DNA of 64,000 bases from Weeksellaceae bacterium (GTDB lineage: Bacteria; Bacteroidota; Bacteroidia; Flavobacteriales; Weeksellaceae): NCBI GenBank assembly GCA_019459455.1, contig JAIBEX010000009.1, positions 372,001-436,000 of the forward strand. Reading direction: 5' to 3'. The notes under the pieces are model-generated. The model was not told the DNA's origin, searched no databases, and worked only from the letters and a program-made list of their open reading frames with translations. Positions 43,996 to 51,366 of the stretch are shown here, one piece after another; the first letter of the stretch is position 1; every line of letters starts with the position of its first letter. A program made the translations under genes and the position numbers.

Positions 43996-44017
43996 CTGAA
44001 TTCAAAAACCAACAGAA

Positions 44018-45277
44018 ATGCAGACAATAGATTTCAATCTTGACTGGAAGCTGAAACTCCAGAACCGTTTCCTGAACTATGTGAAAATTTACTCCACGAG
44101 TGACCCAGAAAGCGAAACAACGCCTTCCACACCGCAGCAGTGGGATATTGCAAAATATATTTTTGAAGAACTGAAAACCCTTGGTTTGGAAGATGTTGAA
44201 CTGGATGAGAACGGATACATTTACGCGTATATCCCGTCCAATCTTCAGAATGATGACGAACCGGTCATCGGTTTCATTGCGCATTACGACACTTCCCCTG
44301 ATTTCAACGGCGAAGGGGTTAAGCCACAGATTTGGGATGATTATGACGGGGGCGATTTGGTTTTGAATAAAGAGACGGGATTCAAACTTTCCCCTTCCAA
44401 ATTTGAAAGCCTGAAGGATTATGTCGGAAAAACACTGATTACGACGGACGGAAGCACTCTCCTGGGGGCGGATGACAAAGCGGGAGTTGCTGAAATCGTA
44501 ACTGCGGCTGAATTTCTGCTTGCACATCCTGAGATAAAGCATGGACGGATCGCGATCGGATTTACACCTGATGAAGAGATCGGCAGGGGTGCGCATAAAT
44601 TTGATGTAAAAAAGTTCGGTGCCGAGTGGGCCTATACCATGGATGGCAGTGAAGCCGGAGAACTGGAATATGAGAATTTCAACGCCGCCGGTGCAGTCGT
44701 TAAAATCCACGGTTTGAGTGTACACCCGGGTTATGCTTTTGGAAAAATGGTGAATGCCTCTTTGCTGGCAGCCGAATTCATCAAAATGCTTCCGGAAAAT
44801 GAGACTCCGGCAACAACAAAAGGGTTTGAGGGCTTTTACCATTTAACCGACCTGAAGTCAGATGTTTCCGAAGCCAAGGTCCAGTACATCATCCGGGATC
44901 ATAATGCTGAGAAATTTGAAGGGAGAAAAAAAATCATAACGGATAAAGTAGCAGAATTCAATGCTAAATACGGGGAAGGCACCGCTGAAATAGAAATAAA
45001 GGAGCAGTACCGGAACATGAAGCAGCAGTTTGAGGGAAAGATGCACATCATTGATATCGCAGCCCAGGCCATGAAAGACGCGAATGTGGAACCCAAGATC
45101 AAGGCGATTCGTGGTGGGACCGACGGTGCTCAGCTTTCTTATATGGGCTTACCATGTCCCAATATCTTTGCCGGCGGTATGAACTTCCACGGACCGTACG
45201 AATATGTGGCACTGGAAACCATGGAAAAAGCAGTGAAGGTGATTGTAAACATCGCAAGAGCTGTAAAAAAAGCATAG
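44018..45277 (+). CDS. pepT: Peptidase T (tripeptide aminopeptidase)
   Basis: Cytosolic M20B di-zinc enzyme that removes the N-terminal residue from tripeptides. The 419-residue protein has zinc ligands in FIAHYDTSPDF near residue 87, GADDKAGVAEI near residue 150, the catalytic Glu in PDEEIGRG, and the final His in GGMNFHGPYEY near residue 389; the MDGSEAGELEYENFNAA stretch is typical. It fits with the S46, M1 and M20 peptidases in the window as the last step of peptide use. The TonB-like gene follows after one base. Confidence 0.95.
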   Translation: MQTIDFNLDWKLKLQNRFLNYVKIYSTSDPESETTPSTPQQWDIAKYIFEELKTLGLEDVELDENGYIYAYIPSNLQNDDEPVIGFIAHYDTSPDFNGEGVKPQIWDDYDGGDLVLNKETGFKLSPSKFESLKDYVGKTLITTDGSTLLGADDKAGVAEIVTAAEFLLAHPEIKHGRIAIGFTPDEEIGRGAHKFDVKKFGAEWAYTMDGSEAGELEYENFNAAGAVVKIHGLSVHPGYAFGKMVNASLLAAEFIKMLPENETPATTKGFEGFYHLTDLKSDVSEAKVQYIIRDHNAEKFEGRKKIITDKVAEFNAKYGEGTAEIEIKEQYRNMKQQFEGKMHIIDIAAQAMKDANVEPKIKAIRGGTDGAQLSYMGLPCPNIFAGGMNFHGPYEYVALETMEKAVKVIVNIARAVKKA

Positions 45278-45278
45278 G

Positions 45279-45842
45279 ATGTACAAACTATTACAGGTAT
45301 TTGCCCTGTTTATGGGTAGCTTGGTTTTTTCTCAGATCTCTGAAATTGACATCATAGACCGGGAGGCAGATACCAGCTATGCGCAACTGTCAAAGCAATA
45401 CAGAAAAACGCACCCGCCTGAAAGAAAAGCTGCAGCAAACTTAATCGATGAAAACCGTCGGACAGGATATAAAAGAGTGATCGCCAATATTCAGCAGGAC
45501 GAGCTGGTGGTCGATTTTGATTCCATTTCCACCAAATATGATACGCATCCGGAGTTTGAGCCGGGTGGTATTACAGGGTTGCGAAAACTTTTCGCCAATA
45601 CCTTCAACACCGGGAGTGTGCCCACGGTTTCCGGCGCTATAACATCCGAATTAAGTTTTATCGTGGACCAAAACGGCACGCCCACTGCTGTAAGAGCTAC
45701 AGGAGCCAATAAAGATTTTAATCTGGCTTCCGTTATAACGTTCTATAGGATTTCAGGGCAGGGAACATGGCAACCCGCGACATATGAAGGCAAGGCAGTT
45801 ATAGCAAGAGTCCGCATGCCTTTAAAAATGATCTTTGAGTAA
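45279..45842 (+). CDS. Secreted protein with TonB C-terminal-like domain
   Basis: A 187-residue protein with a signal peptide (MYKLLQVFALFMGSLVFSQ). The C-terminal 90 residues (GGITGLRKLFANTFNT..., ...GAITSELSFIVDQNGTPTAV) resemble the TonB C-terminal domain used in Bacteroidota 'energy transducer TonB' proteins. It has no membrane anchor beyond the signal and no proline-rich spacer, so classical energy transduction is unlikely. Starts one base after pepT stop; co-transcribed. The role is unknown. Confidence 0.7.
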   Translation: MYKLLQVFALFMGSLVFSQISEIDIIDREADTSYAQLSKQYRKTHPPERKAAANLIDENRRTGYKRVIANIQQDELVVDFDSISTKYDTHPEFEPGGITGLRKLFANTFNTGSVPTVSGAITSELSFIVDQNGTPTAVRATGANKDFNLASVITFYRISGQGTWQPATYEGKAVIARVRMPLKMIFE

Positions 45843-45921
45843 CAGTACATCTTCATAAATTATTCATTTATGGTATGTTCTTTATTTATGATTTGAATGA
45901 AAAGAATTCTGAAATATCCTT

Positions 45922-45929
45922 AAATTTGC
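45922..45929 (+). promoter_or_regulatory. Predicted -7 box of the bacilliredoxin gene
   Basis: TAAATTTG fits TAnnTTTG, 28 bases before the ATG at 45958. Confidence 0.55.
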
Positions 45930-45957
45930 AAAATAATTAACCCAAAATAATATACAT

Positions 45958-46368
45958 ATGTATCCAGAAGAATTAGTAATGCCCATGAAGGCAGAACTTA
46001 CCGATAAAGGTTTTGAAGATGTAACCTCCGCTGAGGCAGTAAACGCTGCTCTTGCTCAACCGGGAACTACCCTTTTAATGATCAATTCCGTGTGTGGATG
46101 CGCCGCCGGTGCAGCAAGACCGGGAGCTGTGTTTTCACTGACGGGTGATAAAAAACCAGACCACCTTGTTACTGTTTTTGCAGGATTTGACGGTGATGCG
46201 GTAGCTGAAGCCAGAAAACACCTCGCTCCGTTCCCTCCAAGCTCCCCATGCATCGCTCTTTTCAAAGATGGCGAACTGGTTCATATGCTGGAGAGACATC
46301 ATATTGAAGGAAACCCAGCCGGAGCTATTGCAGCAAACCTCCAGGCTGCCTACGACGAATATTGCTAG
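45958..46368 (+). CDS. BrxA/BrxB-type bacilliredoxin (YphP/YqiW family)
   Basis: Thioredoxin-like protein that removes bacillithiol from proteins. The 136-residue protein has the CGC redox motif (residues 46-48) in LMINSVCGCAAGAARPG. Further marks are PPSSPCIALFKDG and the final AAYDEYC. Presence of this gene suggests the cell makes bacillithiol, as several Bacteroidota do; the synthesis genes are not in the window. Own promoter and terminator. Confidence 0.9.
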   Translation: MYPEELVMPMKAELTDKGFEDVTSAEAVNAALAQPGTTLLMINSVCGCAAGAARPGAVFSLTGDKKPDHLVTVFAGFDGDAVAEARKHLAPFPPSSPCIALFKDGELVHMLERHHIEGNPAGAIAANLQAAYDEYC

Positions 46369-46384
46369 GAAAACGCAATTCCTG

Positions 46385-46418
46385 AATCCGCTGCTGGGAA
46401 TCCAGGGGCGGATTTTTT
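46385..46418 (+). terminator. Terminator after the bacilliredoxin gene
   Basis: AATCCGC (46385-46391) with GCGGATT (46408-46414), an inner CTGG/CCAG pair, then T-run. Confidence 0.8.
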
Positions 46419-46497
46419 ATGAAAACCTTATTATTCGGATATTCTGCATGGCATTATTCTTGGAGGGCGGTTATGATAATTAAAAATTCAAAATCTT

Positions 46498-47277
46498 ATG
46501 AAAAAGTTACTCTTATTCTCAGGAATTTTCGCCTTATTATCATTTAACGCCTGTACAAGTGAGTCTTCGGATGGCGGAACCGCTAAGGTGAATGTAAGAA
46601 TGACGGATGCTCCCGCACTTTATGACGCGGTTAATATTGATGTTCAGAAAGTGGAATTTAATACCGGAAATGGCTGGCAGTCAGTTAATGTAATCACACC
46701 GGGAGTTTATAATCTCCTGAATTTCAAGAACGGTATGGATGTTCTGCTGGCACAGGCCACCCTTCCTGCCGCACCTGTTTCACAAATGAGATTGGTCTTA
46801 GGTCCGAACAATTCCCTTGTTAAAGATGGAATGACGTATCCGCTGGCTACACCCTCAGCGATGCAAAGCGGACTGAAGTTCAACTGGAACCAGACCTTAG
46901 AAGCCAACGGTGCTTATAATGTGTGGATTGATTTTGATGCTTCCAAGTCTATTGTCCAGCAGGGTAACGGAAACTATTCCCTGAAGCCTGTAATCCGAAC
47001 CTTTAGCGAACTGACCAACGGACAGATTAAAGGGTACTTATTGCCGCAGGCTGCTAAAGCAAGGGTACTGGTAATCACACCAACCAATGACACCGTAGCT
47101 ACCGCGCTTCCGAATATTGCCGACGGATACTATATGGTTCAGGGACTTAACGCAGGAACCTATAAGGTGACCTTCGATGCAGATCCAACCACAGGATATT
47201 TGGATCAGACACAGAACAATGTGAATGTCGTCTTTGGCCAGGTTAATAATCTGGGCACTACTACGCTCACACAATAA
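46498..47277 (+). CDS. DUF4382-family lipoprotein
   Basis: A 259-residue surface or periplasmic lipoprotein: signal MKKLLLFSGIFALLSFNAC with lipobox Cys at residue 19. The DUF4382 domain covers about residues 28-150 (KVNVRMTDAPALYDAVNIDV, SQMRLVLGPNNSLVKDG), a beta-sandwich of unknown function. A C-terminal carboxypeptidase-regulatory-like beta domain follows, ending ...NNVNVVFGQVNNLGTT. It is a single gene with a strong terminator. Confidence 0.9.
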   Translation: MKKLLLFSGIFALLSFNACTSESSDGGTAKVNVRMTDAPALYDAVNIDVQKVEFNTGNGWQSVNVITPGVYNLLNFKNGMDVLLAQATLPAAPVSQMRLVLGPNNSLVKDGMTYPLATPSAMQSGLKFNWNQTLEANGAYNVWIDFDASKSIVQQGNGNYSLKPVIRTFSELTNGQIKGYLLPQAAKARVLVITPTNDTVATALPNIADGYYMVQGLNAGTYKVTFDADPTTGYLDQTQNNVNVVFGQVNNLGTTTLTQ

Positions 47278-47295
47278 TCCTTTCATCAGATGATC

Positions 47296-47329
47296 AAAAA
47301 ACAGCAGAATTATCTTTTGCTGTTTTTTT
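47296..47329 (+). terminator. Terminator after the DUF4382 gene
   Basis: AAAAAACAGCA (47296-47306) with TGCTGTTTTTT (47318-47328), loop of 11 bases, T-run. Confidence 0.85.
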
Positions 47330-47355
47330 ATGCCTTTATTTTTCCGGAAATAATT

Positions 47356-47363
47356 TATATTTG
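47356..47363 (+). promoter_or_regulatory. Predicted -7 box of the GH3 gene, 3 bases before the ATG
   Basis: TATATTTG matches TAnnTTTG and ends at 47363; the ATG is 47367-47369. A transcript from this box would begin at or next to the A of the start codon. Confidence 0.5.
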
Positions 47364-47366
47364 GGC

Positions 47367-48881
47367 ATGGCAACCAAAGCGCTTTTTAATTCGGTGGTAA
47401 ACTGGTTTATCAAGCAAAGGATAGAGCAGATTCAGAACTTCATCAATCACCCCATTGATACGCAGAACGGCGTGCTTTTTTCCCAGCTTTTTCATGCCGA
47501 AACCACCGAATACGGGAAAATACACGGTTTCAGCTCCATAAGTTCCTACGGCGATTTTAAAGAGCGCGTGCCTGTAGTTTCTTACGAAACCTTTGAACCA
47601 TACATAGAACGTGCCCGCAAAGGCGAAAAAGACGTCTTCTGGCCCGGACAGATTAAACATTTTGCGAAGTCTTCAGGTACAACCAATGCCAAAAGTAAAT
47701 TCATTCCTATTTCTGATGAAAGCCTGGACGGATGCCATTTTAAGGCAGGCAAAGACCTGCTTTCAATTTACGCAAACAACCATCCGGACAACAGCCTTTT
47801 CCTCAATAAAAACCTGAGGCTGGGTGGCAGCGCAGAACTTTACGAAGACTTCAACACCAAATTCGGGGACCTCTCAGCAATCATGATCGAAAACCTGCCC
47901 TTTTGGGTAGAGATCACGACCACTCCAAGTAAGAAGGTCTCCCTCATGTCAGAATGGGAAAGTAAGCTTAAAGCGATTGTTACAGAAGTGAAAAATGAAG
48001 ACGTCGGAAGTCTCACCGGTGTCCCGAGCTGGATGCTGGTACTCCTGCAGCGAATCCTGGCCGATACCGGAAAACGCCATATTTCTGAACTTTGGCCGAA
48101 CCTCGAAGTCTTCTTTCACGGCGGTATCAGTTTCAAACCGTACAGGGAGCAGTACCGGAACATCATCGGCAAAGACATCAACTACTACGAAATTTATAAC
48201 GCGTCGGAGGGGTTTTTCGGCATCCAGGATCAGTCCGGGAGCGATGAAATGCTGCTGATGCTTGATTACGGTATTTTTTACGAATTCATCCCGATGGATA
48301 AGTTTGACCCCCATAATCTGCAGGCCATCCCGCTGGAAGATGTGGAAATCGGGAAAAATTACGCAATCGTAATTACAACCAACGGTGGCCTTTGGCGCTA
48401 TTTAATCGGCGATACGGTGAAATTCACCTCCCTGAGTCCTTTCCGGATTAAAATTTCGGGACGCACCAAGCACTACATCAACGCCTTTGGTGAAGAACTC
48501 ATGATCGACAATGTGGAAGCAGCCCTGGTAAAAGCCTGTGAGTCCACCCACGCCGCCGTATCAGACTTTACCGGAGCTCCTGTTTTCATGAAGGACGGCG
48601 AAAGCGGTGCCCATGAATGGATTTTCGAATTCACTGCGCCACCCGCGGACCTGGCCCTTTTTACAGAAATTTTTGATGCCCATCTGAAGTCCATCAATTC
48701 GGATTATGAAGCCAAGCGGTACAACAACATGACCCTTAAAAAACCCATTGTTCACGCGGCGAAACCGAACCTTTTTTATACCTGGATGTCGGAACGCGGA
48801 AAACTTGGCGGACAGAACAAAGTTCCGCGTTTAAGCAATGACCGCGAATACATAGAACCTTTGCTGAGGATGAACCAATAA
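47367..48881 (+). CDS. GH3-family acyl-adenylating/amidosynthetase-like protein
   Basis: Member of the GH3 auxin-responsive family, ANL-superfamily enzymes that in plants join amino acids to acyl acids. Bacterial members are common in Bacteroidota but have no known substrate. The protein has 504 residues from ATG 47367; a TTG two codons upstream lies in the promoter box. Motifs: KHFAKSSGTTNAKSKFIPIS (P-loop-like motif A) near residue 98, EIYNASEGFFGIQD (motif B) near residue 275, and WRYLIGDTVKFTS (motif C) near residue 343, followed by SGRTKHYINAFGEEL. It stands alone. Confidence 0.9.
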   Translation: MATKALFNSVVNWFIKQRIEQIQNFINHPIDTQNGVLFSQLFHAETTEYGKIHGFSSISSYGDFKERVPVVSYETFEPYIERARKGEKDVFWPGQIKHFAKSSGTTNAKSKFIPISDESLDGCHFKAGKDLLSIYANNHPDNSLFLNKNLRLGGSAELYEDFNTKFGDLSAIMIENLPFWVEITTTPSKKVSLMSEWESKLKAIVTEVKNEDVGSLTGVPSWMLVLLQRILADTGKRHISELWPNLEVFFHGGISFKPYREQYRNIIGKDINYYEIYNASEGFFGIQDQSGSDEMLLMLDYGIFYEFIPMDKFDPHNLQAIPLEDVEIGKNYAIVITTNGGLWRYLIGDTVKFTSLSPFRIKISGRTKHYINAFGEELMIDNVEAALVKACESTHAAVSDFTGAPVFMKDGESGAHEWIFEFTAPPADLALFTEIFDAHLKSINSDYEAKRYNNMTLKKPIVHAAKPNLFYTWMSERGKLGGQNKVPRLSNDREYIEPLLRMNQ

Positions 48882-48891
48882 GGTGATCTTA

Positions 48892-49233
48892 TTAGTTTTT
48901 CTTCAGGTCTTCTTTAACCTTCTCGGCACCGGATTCTACTTTCTCTGCACCTTTTGCAGCGGCATCCTTAACATCAGATCCGGCTTTCTGTAATTCATCG
49001 CCTGCCTGGTCGGCAACCTCATCAATCTTCTCCCCTGCTTTGTTCAGTTTCTCGCGCGCATGCTCTACAGTGGCGTTTACCGTGGCAGAATCCAGCGCGG
49101 TGGTTTTTTCCGTTTCAATGGTGGTGGTTGTCACCGTACCGTCCGGATTCTCCGTGGTTTCAACTTTGGTTTCAGATTTCTTGCATGCGGTCAGACTTAA
49201 GGAAACGATTCCTGCAATTAAAAATTTATTCAT
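48892..49233 (-). CDS. Small lipoprotein with amphipathic helical repeats
   Basis: A 113-residue protein: signal MNKFLIAGIVSLSLTAC (lipobox Cys 17), then a Thr-rich linker (VTTTTIETEKTT) and a long charged amphipathic region with repeats of the form AxxKxxxAGxKIDExADQAGDELQKAG. The pattern resembles apolipoprotein- or LEA-like helices. Probably lipid-anchored and helical; function unknown. It is convergent with the GH3 gene. Homologous tails often appear in stress-related proteins, but that is only a resemblance. Confidence 0.7.
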   Translation of the reverse strand: MNKFLIAGIVSLSLTACKKSETKVETTENPDGTVTTTTIETEKTTALDSATVNATVEHAREKLNKAGEKIDEVADQAGDELQKAGSDVKDAAAKGAEKVESGAEKVKEDLKKN

Positions 49234-49270
49234 CTTGCTCTATTTTTGGTGATTTTAATTGTATATAAAA

Positions 49271-49633
49271 TTAAAGATTTTTAGGCTCTTCTGAAGATGG
49301 GTTCTCCGCCGTTTTCTGTTCTTTATCCTTTTTACGCTGCTCATCCGCCTCTTTTTTCGCAGCTGCTTTTTCCTCTGCAGCCAGTTCTTTGGTCCGTTTT
49401 TCCTCTTCTTCCTTTTTACGGATCAGTAACAGGGAATCCTGATAGTCCAGCGAAGACTGCCTGATCCTCGCGGCCACATCCACCGAAGTTGCGCCAACCG
49501 CAAAAGAGTCAACGGCTGTGGTGTCGTAATCCGCATGTACACTTTGGTCTACGGTGCTTACCTGCACCTCCGCCTTCTTCTCGGAGCAGGACAGTGCTAA
49601 CAAAGTCAGGGATAAAAACAGAGGGCTTTTCAT
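49271..49633 (-). CDS. Small lipoprotein with charged coiled-coil tail
   Basis: A 120-residue protein: signal with lipobox (LTLLALSC, Cys 16), a short Val/Ser/Thr-rich stretch, then from residue 70 an Arg/Lys/Glu/Ala-rich helix (RKKEEEEKRTKELAAEEKAA) likely to form a coiled coil. It is the last gene of the mutL operon, two bases after the EEP gene stop. I recognise no family. Confidence 0.65.
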   Translation of the reverse strand: MKSPLFLSLTLLALSCSEKKAEVQVSTVDQSVHADYDTTAVDSFAVGATSVDVAARIRQSSLDYQDSLLLIRKKEEEEKRTKELAAEEKAAAKKEADEQRKKDKEQKTAENPSSEEPKNL

Positions 49634-49635
49634 AA

Positions 49636-50610
49636 CTATTCAACTTTAAATTCCGCTATCACCGGATAGTGGTCAGAGATTTTCACCGAGCGGTCCACTG
49701 TATAACGTATTGCTCTTATGGTTTTCGACGCAAAAACGTAGTCAATCCTGATGGGAATCTTGTAATCGTGAAAACTGGTCGCCGAACCCGTACCCGCTTC
49801 CACAGACGCATCCTGCAGGCCATCCAGGAGGGTATAATATTCATACGAATTCGGTACCGCATTGAAATCCCCTGCCAGGATCACCGGATAGGGTGAGTGT
49901 TCTACAGCGGTACGGATGGACAGGACTTCCGCTTCATGAATCCTGAACACCGGGATCAGCCGCTTTAAAATGTATTTCACCTTCGTTTTGTTGGTGTCAA
50001 AATCATCAGCTGGTTTTACTTTCCCTTTGTCAAAAGAAAACGGCGTCAGATAGACATTTATTACCCTTATTATTTTACCGTTGCATTTAATATCCGCAAA
50101 AAAAGCGTTCCCAACTCCATCGGAACTCAGGTTTCCTTCCCTGATAATCTCCGTTTTGGAATTTAAGGCGACTACCGAATAATCCTTTGTCTGGTGCGCA
50201 TATCCCGGGATTGCATATGGCCCGATGCTCTCCTGACTCAGGATGAGGTCGGCGTCGGTATTTTTCAGATATTCATCCACCTTGTCTTTTCCCTTTGCCA
50301 GTCCTTTCACATTTACGGAGACAATTTTCAGGTTGGGAGTATCCGTATTCAAAGCACTGTAATTCACCCACCTCCTCGCCGGACTCAAAAACAGTAAGGT
50401 CACCGCCAGAAACAGGAGGGCTCTTTTTTTCCGGAGAACAGTCCAGACCAGACACAGCAGCAGGTTAAAGACCATCAGGCCTGGAAACGCAAGTGAAAGA
50501 AGGTTCAACCCCGGGAATACAGATGGCGGCACCCGGGCATTCAGCAGGGTACCCAACAGCAGGAATACCGTTGTGATGTGGACAAGCACTAAAATTTTTT
50601 TGATAATCAT
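49636..50610 (-). CDS. Membrane-anchored endonuclease/exonuclease/phosphatase-family protein
   Basis: A 324-residue protein with two or three N-terminal membrane helices (residues about 5-90) and a C-terminal EEP domain facing the periplasm. EEP motifs: LKIVSVNVKGL near residue 93, ILSQESIGPYA with the catalytic Glu, ILAGDFNAVPNS with Asp/Asn, and the C-terminal DYVFASK and SDHYPVIAEF with the final Asp-His pair. Such proteins may be nucleases or phosphodiesterases; a lipid or nucleic acid substrate cannot be told. It is three bases after the rhomboid gene within the mutL operon. Confidence 0.87.
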   Translation of the reverse strand: MIIKKILVLVHITTVFLLLGTLLNARVPPSVFPGLNLLSLAFPGLMVFNLLLCLVWTVLRKKRALLFLAVTLLFLSPARRWVNYSALNTDTPNLKIVSVNVKGLAKGKDKVDEYLKNTDADLILSQESIGPYAIPGYAHQTKDYSVVALNSKTEIIREGNLSSDGVGNAFFADIKCNGKIIRVINVYLTPFSFDKGKVKPADDFDTNKTKVKYILKRLIPVFRIHEAEVLSIRTAVEHSPYPVILAGDFNAVPNSYEYYTLLDGLQDASVEAGTGSATSFHDYKIPIRIDYVFASKTIRAIRYTVDRSVKISDHYPVIAEFKVE

Positions 50611-50613
50611 GCT

Positions 50614-51360
50614 TTAAAACCGGTTGAAACGGTTCTGCTTGCTTTTCCAGTCCCTGATCCAGAGGAATCCAATAAGCGCGCCCCCCAAATGGGCAAAGTG
50701 CGCAATATTATCACCTTCGAACTGGCGGAAACCGAGGAAAAGTGAACCGGCAATAATAATGGGCAGCAGATATTTGGCTTTAACGGGAACGGGGATAAAC
50801 ATGAAGATGAGTTCCGCATTCGGATAAAGGAGAGCGAATGCTGTTATCACTCCAAAAATGGCACCGGAAGCGCCCACCATACCTCCTACAAGTTCCCTGT
50901 AAAGATTAAACTGTTCCTGATTTAATGTTTGGGCATAAGTATTCCTGTCAATTTTAAAAATATCAGAATTGTTATAAATCTCCGCCGGATTAAAATTTAC
51001 AGCCATTAAATCGCTCTCATAGCCTTGCACCAGATAGAATTTCCAGATATTGAAAATGATGAAAGACCCCAATCCGCAGATAAAATAAAATGACACAAAC
51101 TTCCGGTCACCTAATGTCCGCTCCAGAACTGGCCCAAAGCTGAGAAGAGTAAACATATTAAAAAGAAGATGCACAAATCCACCGTGGGTAAACATGTGCG
51201 TAATGATCTGCCATAACCGGAAACTTTCAGACTTTGGATAATACGCGGCCATATAATCTTCAAACCGCGGAAATATGATAGGCGCAAAAAATCCAAATGC
51301 AAATACAAGGACATTGATGATAATGATGGTTTTCGTAACCGGTGTGATATCTCTGAACAT
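50614..51360 (-). CDS. Rhomboid-family intramembrane serine protease (second)
   Basis: A 248-residue protein with six helices. The region THGGFVHLLFNMFTLLSFG has the conserved HxxFxHLxFN pattern, the catalytic Ser is in GMVGASGAIFGVI, and the catalytic His in AHFAHLGGALIGF. It has a large periplasmic insertion (residues about 105-150). It is six bases downstream of mutL and three upstream of the EEP gene; the grouping is reminiscent of other Chryseobacterium-type genomes, as I recall. Confidence 0.92.
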   Translation of the reverse strand: MFRDITPVTKTIIIINVLVFAFGFFAPIIFPRFEDYMAAYYPKSESFRLWQIITHMFTHGGFVHLLFNMFTLLSFGPVLERTLGDRKFVSFYFICGLGSFIIFNIWKFYLVQGYESDLMAVNFNPAEIYNNSDIFKIDRNTYAQTLNQEQFNLYRELVGGMVGASGAIFGVITAFALLYPNAELIFMFIPVPVKAKYLLPIIIAGSLFLGFRQFEGDNIAHFAHLGGALIGFLWIRDWKSKQNRFNRF

Positions 51361-51366
51361 AATTTT

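Noticed and set aside
43940-44842. 300-residue minus-strand frame
   Set aside because: Lies opposite pepT, whose motifs and length are complete; the minus product has no family character.
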